The position numbers and the translations under genes were made by a program. The notes beneath the pieces are model-generated. The model did no database searches. It saw nothing but the letters and a program-made list of their open reading frames with translations, and was not told where the DNA came from. From an uncultured Flavobacteriales bacterium (GTDB taxonomy: Bacteria; Bacteroidota; Bacteroidia; Flavobacteriales_D; CAJJDF01), in NCBI GenBank assembly GCA_937129365.1, contig CAKZNB010000049.1:1-64000 (forward strand): a stretch of 64,000 nt of DNA. The letters are read 5' to 3'. This document shows, piece by piece, positions 1-6,877 of this stretch; within the stretch, counting starts at the first letter, position 1; each line of letters begins with the position of its first letter.

Positions 1-50
1 TGTCATCCTCGCGAAAGCGGGGATCTTATTGCGAGGATATTGCCCAATGA
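1..50. repeat. REP-like intergenic palindrome, family A
   Basis: The first 28 bases are identical to 61367-61394, and the following 20 or so bases are similar. The core pairs a CTCGC arm with a GCG(G)GG arm around a GAAA loop. Related copies lie at 19287-19448 and 33327-33421. It sits just downstream of lysA and may help end transcription. The element may continue beyond the window edge. Confidence 0.75.
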
Positions 51-62
51 ATAAGCCCAACT

Positions 63-1199
63 TTACAAATAAACAACAGGATTCTGCTCCCTCAAATTAT
101 ACCCAGAAGTCATTACTTCCCCATAAGCACCTGTGCTATAGATTTTGATGTAATCTCCTCGTTTGGTTTCTTTCAGTTCTATTTTTTTACCAAAACAATC
201 TGAAGATTCACAAATTGGTCCAACTACATCATAGAATTCTAATTTAGTAGATTCAGAAGTGATATTTTCGATAGAGTGGGAGGCTTGATACAAGGCTGGA
301 CGAATGAGTTCGGTCATTCCTGCATCCAAAATGGCAAAATTGGTTTTGATTCCTTTCTTTACATACAATACTTTTGAAATCAAACTTCCGCAATTCGCTA
401 CCAAACTTCTTCCTAATTCAAAATGAATTTCTTGATTAGGTCTTGGTTCCAAAAACTGATTAAATATTCCAAAAAACAGCTCAAAATCTGGAATTGGATT
501 TTCAGTAGGACTCTGATAATCAATCCCTAATCCACCACCTAAGTTAAGGTGTTCCAACCGAATTCCTCTTTCCAAAAACCAATGGTTTAGTTCGTTTACA
601 CGAATACACAAATTCTTAAACGGAGTCATGGAAGTAATTTGTGACCCAATGTGAAAATGCAATCCGGTTACTTTTATGTGAGTAAGCGATGGAAGTTTCT
701 CTATTAAACCTTCCAGTTCCCAACTGTTTATTCCAAACTTATTCTCTTCCAATCCTGTAGTTATGTATTTGTGAGTTTTGGCATCCACATTTGGATTAAG
801 TCTCAAAGCAATATTCGCAACTTTGTTTTGTTGGGAAGCCAATTCATTAATCACCTCGATTTCCTCAACAGATTCACAATTGAAAGTAAAAATATCATTT
901 TCAAGTCCAATCAAAATTTCTTCGTCCGATTTTCCAACTCCTGCAAATGCAATCTGATTGGAAGTAAATCCAGTTTCAATTGCTTTCTTTACTTCATTTC
1001 CACTTACACAATCTGCTCCAAATCCTTTGCTCTGAATCAAGTTTAGAATACGGACGTTAGTATTTGCTTTCAACGCATAATGAATGTGATAATCGTGTTT
1101 CTTGGCATGAGTTTGTGCTTCATCCAAAGTTTGAGAGAGTAATTCCAGATCATAACAATAAAATGGAGTTTTGTACTGAATTAGTTCTTTTTTTCTCAT
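63..1199 (-). CDS. lysA: Diaminopimelate decarboxylase
   Basis: It decarboxylates meso-diaminopimelate to L-lysine, the last step of the DAP pathway, and is a fold-III PLP enzyme of the cytoplasm. The PLP lysine is seen in HYALKAN (K44), followed by the barrel glycine motif GLHFHIGSQ and the glycine-rich phosphate-binding stretch LNLGGGLGIDY. The partner-subunit active-site motif CESSDCFG (C about 330) and the C-terminal TGAYGEVM tyrosine are also present. At 378 residues it is slightly shorter than typical LysA (about 400). It lies 2 bases downstream of lysC on the same strand, so the two are almost certainly co-transcribed. The ATG start abuts the lysC stop. A decarboxylase for arginine or carboxynorspermidine is less likely given the lysC linkage. 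Confidence 0.93.
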   Translation of the reverse strand: MRKKELIQYKTPFYCYDLELLSQTLDEAQTHAKKHDYHIHYALKANTNVRILNLIQSKGFGADCVSGNEVKKAIETGFTSNQIAFAGVGKSDEEILIGLENDIFTFNCESVEEIEVINELASQQNKVANIALRLNPNVDAKTHKYITTGLEENKFGINSWELEGLIEKLPSLTHIKVTGLHFHIGSQITSMTPFKNLCIRVNELNHWFLERGIRLEHLNLGGGLGIDYQSPTENPIPDFELFFGIFNQFLEPRPNQEIHFELGRSLVANCGSLISKVLYVKKGIKTNFAILDAGMTELIRPALYQASHSIENITSESTKLEFYDVVGPICESSDCFGKKIELKETKRGDYIKIYSTGAYGEVMTSGYNLREQNPVVYL

Positions 1200-1201
1200 G
1201 A

Positions 1202-2515
1202 TTAATTCTGATTAAAAAGTCCATTATTCAAAGAAACTAACGCTTCCTTTTTATACTCAGTTTCTATCACAATCGATACATTGTGTTGGCTCCCTCCATA
1301 AGAAACCATTCGGATAGGAATGTGTTGTAAACTATTGAAAATCTTATTTCCAGCTCCCATCGAATCATGAGAAAAATTTCCAACTACACACACAATTGAT
1401 AAATTTTTATTGATTTCCACTTCGCCTAAATATCTCAATTCTTCTTGAATAGCATCCAAATTGGTGTTGTCATCAATGGTAATTGAAACCGCCACTTCCG
1501 AAGTGGTAATTACATCAATTGGCGTTTTGTAGCGTTCAAAAATATCAAAGATTTTACGCAGAAAACCATAAGCCAATAACATTCGTCCTGACTTAATTTT
1601 AATGGCAGTTATTCCATCTTTTGTAGCCACAGCAGTAAATTCTCTTTTGTCTATTTCTTTGGCAATTTTAGTCCCAGGTTTGCTTGGTTCCAATGTGTTT
1701 TTGAGCCAAATAGGAATACCACTCAATTGAGCAGGATACACACTGGCAGGATGTAATATTTTTGCCCCAAAATATGCCAACTCTGCAGCTTCATTGTAAG
1801 ATAAATGCTCAATCGAAAAAGTGTTGTCAACTACCCTTGGATCATTGTTGTGCATCCCATCAATGTCTGTCCATATTTCTATTTCTGTAGCTTTTATGGC
1901 TGCACCAATTAAGGATGCTGTATAATCACTCCCTCCTCGTTTTAGATTGTCAATTTCGCCAAATACATTTCTACAGATATATCCTTGAGTAATGTATAAA
2001 TTTGAATCACATTGTTTGAGTTCTCTTTCAATATTATGCTTTATATAATAACTGTCAGGCTCTAAATCTTTATCAATTCGCATAAAATCCAAAGCGGGTA
2101 GGAGACAACACTTAATCTCTTTTTCTTCCAAGTATAATTGAAATAATGCAGTAGAAAGTAGTTCGCCTTGAGCTAAGATGGTTTTCTCTTCGTGAAGTGT
2201 AAATAAGTCTTCAGTAAATGAATCGATGTGAGAAAAATGGCTTTCAATTAATTCTTTGGCTTTATTTAATTGTTTTTCTGAGCTTAATAATTCACTAATG
2301 AAACTGTGGTAGTGTTTCAATAAATCTTGAATAGCTTGTTTAGCAACATTTCGCTCGTTTTTATAAAGCAATTGCGCAATTTCTGTTAAGGAATTGGTAG
2401 TTCCGCTTACTGCAGAAAGCACAACTATTGCTTCCTCATTGGAAACTAATTCTGCTACTTTTTTCATTCGTTCAGGAGAGCCAACAGATGTACCTCCAAA
2501 TTTGATTACTTTCAT
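1202..2515 (-). CDS. lysC: Aspartate kinase (monofunctional)
   Basis: It phosphorylates L-aspartate to aspartyl-4-phosphate, the first committed step to lysine, threonine and methionine. The N-terminal kinase signature KFGGTSVG is at residues 5-12. The sequences GGSDYTASLIGAA and EIWTDIDGMHNNDPR are typical of the amino-acid kinase fold. The C-terminal 130 residues hold ACT domains (VDVITTSEVAVSITID; a second near SIVCVVGN), the usual site of feedback by lysine or threonine. The 437-residue length and the absence of a homoserine dehydrogenase domain make it monofunctional. It is the first gene of a two-gene operon with lysA, with a perfect TACTTTTG -7 element 20 bases upstream. Confidence 0.95.
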   Translation of the reverse strand: MKVIKFGGTSVGSPERMKKVAELVSNEEAIVVLSAVSGTTNSLTEIAQLLYKNERNVAKQAIQDLLKHYHSFISELLSSEKQLNKAKELIESHFSHIDSFTEDLFTLHEEKTILAQGELLSTALFQLYLEEKEIKCCLLPALDFMRIDKDLEPDSYYIKHNIERELKQCDSNLYITQGYICRNVFGEIDNLKRGGSDYTASLIGAAIKATEIEIWTDIDGMHNNDPRVVDNTFSIEHLSYNEAAELAYFGAKILHPASVYPAQLSGIPIWLKNTLEPSKPGTKIAKEIDKREFTAVATKDGITAIKIKSGRMLLAYGFLRKIFDIFERYKTPIDVITTSEVAVSITIDDNTNLDAIQEELRYLGEVEINKNLSIVCVVGNFSHDSMGAGNKIFNSLQHIPIRMVSYGGSQHNVSIVIETEYKKEALVSLNNGLFNQN

Positions 2516-2534
2516 TGTTTATTTAAATATTTAA

Positions 2535-2542
2535 CAAAAGTA
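2535..2542 (-). promoter_or_regulatory. -7 promoter element of lysC-lysA
   Basis: Minus-strand TACTTTTG is a perfect match to the Bacteroidota consensus TAnnTTTG, 20 bases upstream of the lysC ATG. No clear TTTG -33 element is seen. Confidence 0.55.
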
Positions 2543-2585
2543 GTTTAAAATTTAACATATTAAAATTTTGAATGATTTTTTTCTT

Positions 2586-3740
2586 TTAATTAATCAAATT
2601 AGTGTGTTGGTTTATGTCTTTTATCGCATACAATAAATTCTCAATCTCTTTTTCACCATTATATGCTTGATATGAAGTTCTCATATACCATTGCTTGTCT
2701 GCTTGCATTATTGGAATTTCTATTTTATGTTGATCAAAAAAATAATCTTTTAATTTATAAGGTTGATTAGTTTGAATTGGTATGCTACAAATCTGACCTA
2801 GAAAGTCATCACTTAAAGGGGCAAGAAGATGCGAATTCAATTCTTTAGCAATCAGAGGAGAAAAATGCTTTAGTTGTTCTCGACAAATGGTTTTCTTTTC
2901 TTCCCAATTATTTTCTTCAAAAAACTGTAAACAAGAAGGAGTAGTTAAATAAGCAGTAAAATCTTTAGTTCCGTTGAATTGATGATAATCTTGAAATTGA
3001 GAGTCGGATGGAAAAGCGGCATCATATCCCCAGGAAACAATGAGAGGATCAATTTTATCTTGTAATTCATTTTTTACATATAAAAATGAGTTGCCTTTTG
3101 GGGCTAACAACCATTTGTGATTTGCACCTGTATATACATCTGGATTCATTTTTTTTATGTCTAAGGGAATGTGGCCTGGTACATGAGCTCCATCTACAAT
3201 TACCATTAGTCCTAACTCTCGTGCTTTATCACAAATTTCTTTAGCTGGAAATATCAAGGCTGTAGAACTGGTAATCTGTGAGAAAAAAATGATCTTTGTT
3301 TTTGGGGTTAACGCTTTCCAAAATTCTTCTAAATATTTTTCTTTTGAAACCAATGGTAAAGTTATATCTGCATGTATATATTTTGCTCCAGTATGCTTAC
3401 AATAAAATTCCCAAGTTCTGTCTAATGCCCCATATTCTTGATTAGAAGTTAAGATTTCATCTCCTTCTTTTAGGTCTAGACTTCTAATTACAGTATTTAA
3501 AGCAGTGGTGGGGTTTGGCATGTATACTAAATCTTGTTCATTGCAATTGATATAATCTGCTAATGCTTTTCTTGAGTTATTTAATTCTTCTGGTCCAGTT
3601 TTTAGCATAAATTGAACAGGATCTTTTTCTAATTTCAGTTGCCAATTTTGATACTCGTCAAAAACTGGTTTTGGGCAAGCGCCAAAAGAACCATGGTTCA
3701 AGAAGGTTATGTCTGGATTAAGGAGGAATTTATCTTTCAT
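2586..3740 (-). CDS. Class-V aminotransferase family PLP enzyme (isopenicillin-N epimerase-like)
   Basis: This is a fold-I PLP enzyme of the class-V aminotransferase / cysteine desulfurase / isopenicillin-N epimerase superfamily. The opening FLNHGSFGACPKPV is typical of the epimerase-like subgroup. The cofactor aspartate lies in VIVDGAHVPGH and the Schiff-base lysine in GANHKWLLAPKG (about K209 counted from the ATG). The substrate cannot be read from sequence. The ORF track starts at a TTG (3749); the ATG at 3740 is preferred and gives 384 residues beginning MKDKFLLNPD. It stands alone, transcribed away from the lysC promoter region with a short gap. Confidence 0.82.
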   Translation of the reverse strand: MKDKFLLNPDITFLNHGSFGACPKPVFDEYQNWQLKLEKDPVQFMLKTGPEELNNSRKALADYINCNEQDLVYMPNPTTALNTVIRSLDLKEGDEILTSNQEYGALDRTWEFYCKHTGAKYIHADITLPLVSKEKYLEEFWKALTPKTKIIFFSQITSSTALIFPAKEICDKARELGLMVIVDGAHVPGHIPLDIKKMNPDVYTGANHKWLLAPKGNSFLYVKNELQDKIDPLIVSWGYDAAFPSDSQFQDYHQFNGTKDFTAYLTTPSCLQFFEENNWEEKKTICREQLKHFSPLIAKELNSHLLAPLSDDFLGQICSIPIQTNQPYKLKDYFFDQHKIEIPIMQADKQWYMRTSYQAYNGEKEIENLLYAIKDINQHTNLIN

Positions 3741-3815
3741 TTTTCTCAAATTTGATTGAATGCTAATATAAGAATTCTGAGAGTACGATAGATATTTTTT
3801 TGGCTTATGGATTGT

Positions 3816-4244
3816 TTATAGCCCCAAAGTCAACTCATTTTTTACTTTGTGATAAGTAAGTGCAGCAGTTATGCATTTTTTTATTTCCATTTCTGGGACT
3901 TCTTGGTCGAGTTGAAATATAATAGCTCTGTTGTTTTCGTAGTTGAAAAAATCACCAAAAACTATTCTAAAAGTTTCGACCAGTCTGCTGGTGCATTTAA
4001 AGTAAAGTTGATATTGATTGGGCGTAGATTTTTTCCAATCCATTCTTATTGTGCTTCCATTTTTAGTCAAAAAACTTGGTTCTCCCCATTTTAGAGTTTC
4101 TTCTAATTCCGCTGTATCAGAATTTTCAGAGGCAGTTTTGAGGATTAGTTCTCTCAAATAAAGCAACTTGCCCTGAACGAATTCAGGGTAGTTTGCCATT
4201 TTAGTTTCCAGTCTTGGATCTGTGTGTAGTTTTAAATTGCTCAT
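3816..4244 (-). CDS. DUF1801-like (YdhG-type) small protein
   Basis: A 142-residue cytoplasmic protein that resembles the DUF1801 (YdhG-like) family. The middle has the family-like LEETLKWGEPSFL and MDWKKSTPNQYQLYFKC stretches. The family has no settled biochemical role. It lies 8 bases downstream of the GyrI-like gene on the same strand and is probably co-transcribed with it. A link to the WYL regulator just upstream is suggested by order only. Confidence 0.7.
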   Translation of the reverse strand: MSNLKLHTDPRLETKMANYPEFVQGKLLYLRELILKTASENSDTAELEETLKWGEPSFLTKNGSTIRMDWKKSTPNQYQLYFKCTSRLVETFRIVFGDFFNYENNRAIIFQLDQEVPEMEIKKCITAALTYHKVKNELTLGL

Positions 4245-4252
4245 TTCGTTTC

Positions 4253-4711
4253 TTATTTAATTGCTACTAACACATCCACTTCTGCATCTGTTGGGTTTTG
4301 AGCTCGTTCTCCGTACAGTTCAAAATCTGCAGTGTAAACTCTGTCTAATTCTTGGTTCCAGATTTCGTTCCATGTCCCAAAAACTACTCCTTGAGTTAAG
4401 TCACCTTTAGAAACAAATTTCCCATAAGTTCCACCATCAAACTCTTGGCCTACCAATCCTTCAGGAATGTTATCCAAAGATTCTACTTTGCATCCTAAAA
4501 TCGTATCATAGGGTTGAGTGTGATCTCCTTCGTAATTTGTGTAGATAGAAAATACACTTGCATCTACTTTGTTTGGAATTTGGTCTGCAATTCCCTCTGA
4601 CATAAATTTACCCCATAGTTGACCTATGTCTTGTGCAGATTGTCCATTTTGGTTCGTAGTTCTTACTGCGATTCCGATTACCTTAAAAGGTTCAATTGTT
4701 ACTGTTTTCAT
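4253..4711 (-). CDS. GyrI-like / AraC effector-binding domain protein
   Basis: A stand-alone effector-binding domain of the GyrI-like (SOUL/BmrR-type) fold. MKTVTIEPFKVIGIAVRTTN forms the first strand and EGLVGQEFDGGTYGKFVSKG the typical centre; IWNQELDRVYTADFELYG forms the end. Such domains bind small hydrophobic ligands. The ORF track begins at 4732 (MNQKNN), but a perfect TACCTTTG -7 element at 4742-4735 would put the transcription start near 4728, downstream of that codon. The ATG at 4711 (152 residues, MKTVTIEPF) is therefore chosen. It follows the WYL regulator by a short gap, and this pairing suggests a sensing or drug-response cassette (inference). Confidence 0.72.
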   Translation of the reverse strand: MKTVTIEPFKVIGIAVRTTNQNGQSAQDIGQLWGKFMSEGIADQIPNKVDASVFSIYTNYEGDHTQPYDTILGCKVESLDNIPEGLVGQEFDGGTYGKFVSKGDLTQGVVFGTWNEIWNQELDRVYTADFELYGERAQNPTDAEVDVLVAIK

Positions 4712-4734
4712 TGTATTGTTTTTTTGATTCATTA

Positions 4735-4742
4735 CAAAGGTA
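4735..4742 (-). promoter_or_regulatory. -7 promoter element of the GyrI-like gene
   Basis: Minus-strand TACCTTTG matches TAnnTTTG perfectly and sits in the 18-base gap after the WYL regulator. It argues for an internal promoter and for the ATG at 4711 as start. Confidence 0.45.
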
Positions 4743-4750
4743 AATTAGGG

Positions 4751-5476
4751 TTATGACAGAGGTGTGTCAGGGGTGTTTTTCCATTGTTTACTTTGTTCCT
4801 CAAAAAAATCTTGAAGTGAGAGTTTGTGGGGCTCGAACGCCTCATTTTTATTTGTAATTTTTTTAATACAATCTAATCGAAACATTCTAAAATCTTTTCT
4901 CAACCTACAAAACCCAATCAAAATCCAGTTGTTTTGGGTTTGAATAAGTGCAAAAGGTTCAACATTTCTTGTGCTCGTTTTGTTTTGAAGCGAAACATAG
5001 TCCAATTCCAATAAATGATAACTCGTAATGGCAGATTGTAATTCCATTAAATAATCGCTGGTCTTTTCTTGTTCAATATTGGTTCGGATATGCAGCCGTT
5101 GGCTCAGTAATTCTGTTTTGCCTTGTTGCGAGAGTTTAAGAACCGATTTTATTTTTTCAATGGCATTCACATAGTTACTCGCCAGAGATTTGTCTTTGTT
5201 CTTGGAAATAATTTGCTCCGCAGTAATAAGCGCATTGGCTTCTTCCTCGGTAAACATTACAGGAGGCAATTTATACCCTTCTATAATGGAATAGCCTTTT
5301 CCTTCTTCGGTTACAATAGGAATTCCAGATTTCTCCAAAGTACGAATGTCTCTGTAAATTGTCCTCACACTCACCTGATGTTTATCTGCAAGTTCTGTTG
5401 CAGTTACTAATCGTTTGGATTGTAACTGAGTAAGAATTGTGGTTAGGCGGGCTAATCTGGGTTTTTCGGTGGGCAT
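4751..5476 (-). CDS. YafY-type HTH-WYL transcriptional regulator
   Basis: Residues 1-60 form a DeoR/HTH_11 winged helix (RLVTATELADKHQVSVRTIYRDIRTLE). Residues about 140-230 form a WYL domain with the characteristic NNWILIGFCRLRKDFRMFRLD stretch. These proteins bind DNA and usually sense a ligand or nucleic acid through the WYL domain. The length (241) is normal for the family. It lies 55 bases downstream of the CHAT-like gene on the same strand and 18 bases upstream of the GyrI-like gene. WYL proteins such as BrxR and CapW are known regulators of phage-defence loci, but association with GyrI-like and DUF1801 genes is the simpler context here. Confidence 0.85.
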   Translation of the reverse strand: MPTEKPRLARLTTILTQLQSKRLVTATELADKHQVSVRTIYRDIRTLEKSGIPIVTEEGKGYSIIEGYKLPPVMFTEEEANALITAEQIISKNKDKSLASNYVNAIEKIKSVLKLSQQGKTELLSQRLHIRTNIEQEKTSDYLMELQSAITSYHLLELDYVSLQNKTSTRNVEPFALIQTQNNWILIGFCRLRKDFRMFRLDCIKKITNKNEAFEPHKLSLQDFFEEQSKQWKNTPDTPLS

Positions 5477-5531
5477 TTAGATTTTGGATAGATTAAAATA
5501 AAAGTAGTTCGTTTTTAATGAAATAATGTAA

Positions 5532-6179
5532 TTAGTATATAACCATATCATTTTTCATATTAAATAACAAATCGGCTAAATTTCTATTATCTTCTTCAAG
5601 AATTGCTTTATTGATTCTTTTATTCAAGTGTAAGTTTAAATAATCCTTTAAAAATATAAAGTCTTTAGATTCATCTTTAAAGAATTCTAGTAAACTTAAG
5701 ATAACAGTCTCATTTATTGCTTGTTTAAAAAGCTCAATAGTGTCTAATGTAATTCCTTCATTAGCAAGTTTTTTATCATTTTCAACCTCTTCAATTTCTG
5801 TTGGTAAAGGACCAAACCCTATAGCTTTATTAGTTTTAGCAATTCGGAATGAGCTTTTTATTAAGCTTGCGGAATCACAGGCAAGTAAAAACAAATTCTG
5901 ATTTTTAAAAATTCCCATTTCATTTCTTTTAACTAAGGGTTGTTTTGGATAACCATTAAGTAGTTCACCACCATAAATTTGGTTGTCTTGACCGTGACCT
6001 AAAAATAATATTGTATTGTTTTCTGGTAGTTCTTTAATTTTGTCAAGACAATTTTTATATGAAGCATTGTTAGGATGAACTTCAATCAATTCAAATTTGA
6101 TAGAATTAGATTTTAAACTTTTTACAATGTCAAATAAAAATTTAGTTGAAGGGTCGACTGAAATAATAACTGTAATCAT
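5532..6179 (-). CDS. CHAT/caspase-like putative protease effector
   Basis: A 215-residue cytoplasmic protein with no signal peptide. The strand-loop TILFLGHGQDN supplies a candidate catalytic histidine (H62 from the ATG) and LFLLACDSASL a candidate cysteine (C101). The separation of about 39 residues and the small residue after each strand fit the clan CD (CHAT/caspase) fold, and AIGFGPLPTE continues as the next strand. The remainder is helical with no other recognised domain. The ORF track starts at a TTG (6182); the ATG at 6179 forms a TGATG overlap with the receiver gene stop and is preferred. It is the last gene of the four-gene operon, so a signal-activated protease role is inferred. A C14-like scaffold without activity cannot be excluded. 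Confidence 0.62.
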   Translation of the reverse strand: MITVIISVDPSTKFLFDIVKSLKSNSIKFELIEVHPNNASYKNCLDKIKELPENNTILFLGHGQDNQIYGGELLNGYPKQPLVKRNEMGIFKNQNLFLLACDSASLIKSSFRIAKTNKAIGFGPLPTEIEEVENDKKLANEGITLDTIELFKQAINETVILSLLEFFKDESKDFIFLKDYLNLHLNKRINKAILEEDNRNLADLLFNMKNDMVIY

Positions 6180-6877
6180 CAACCCTCAAATTTATTTAAG
6201 TCAACTAAATGAGCTATAGTTAGTTCAACCAAATTTTTCTGGAAATCAATACCGTTCGGCAAATCTTTATCAATTTCGTGTGCTATGTCTGAAAGTTTTT
6301 TTCCTTTAAACTTTGGATAGACACTGTTAAAAACTAAGTCTGGGTATTTTTCTAAAAATTTTATCAGGTGATCTTTATGTTTATATATTTCTTTAGGGGC
6401 AACTGTCAGTTTTGTTAACTCTTCAGGTATCCTATCCCTATCTATAAATTCATCAATTTTTAGCTTTATCAAGCTTTTTACTTTTTTTGGAGTGTCAAAT
6501 GTTTTTGCAACTTTATCTTGTTCAGATGAATAAAGACAAAACTTTGCTCGTCTTAATCTATATTTTTTTGAAGTACATTCGTTTTTAATCCATTTAAGTA
6601 ATTCGAAGCCATCTAAATTCAGGTCTTTAAAATCATAATCTGAAGCAACTATATCAAAATTATCATTCATATAATTGTCATTAACATAAGATTGAATTTT
6701 GGCCTTATCTAATATCACTTTTCCAGTAGATTCATCTCTTTTCTTATAATGATCGTTACTTAAATCCAAAAAAGTTTCATCAAGGTCAAAACCAACATTT
6801 TTTAGTTTTTTCCTTAGATTATCTATTTGAGAATTTATCTTATTATCATCTATGTATAATAACCGTACTACACTCAT
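6179..6877 (-). CDS. Receiver-domain protein without DNA-binding output
   Basis: This is a response-regulator receiver domain. The acidic pair is in LLYIDDN (D10, D11), the predicted phospho-acceptor is D80 in DIVASDYDFKD, and CLYSSEQ supplies the conserved Ser/Thr (S117 or S118). The acceptor normally sits near residue 54, so about 25 extra residues lie between the acidic pair and D80 (around YKKRDESTGKVILDK). The C-terminal 90 residues are helical and show no helix-turn-helix, so output is probably by protein contact. It overlaps the upstream kinase gene by ATGA (4 bases) and shares one or more bases with the CHAT-like gene. It is the likely phosphate acceptor of the adjacent GHKL protein. 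Confidence 0.78.
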   Translation of the reverse strand: MSVVRLLYIDDNKINSQIDNLRKKLKNVGFDLDETFLDLSNDHYKKRDESTGKVILDKAKIQSYVNDNYMNDNFDIVASDYDFKDLNLDGFELLKWIKNECTSKKYRLRRAKFCLYSSEQDKVAKTFDTPKKVKSLIKLKIDEFIDRDRIPEELTKLTVAPKEIYKHKDHLIKFLEKYPDLVFNSVYPKFKGKKLSDIAHEIDKDLPNGIDFQKNLVELTIAHLVDLNKFEG

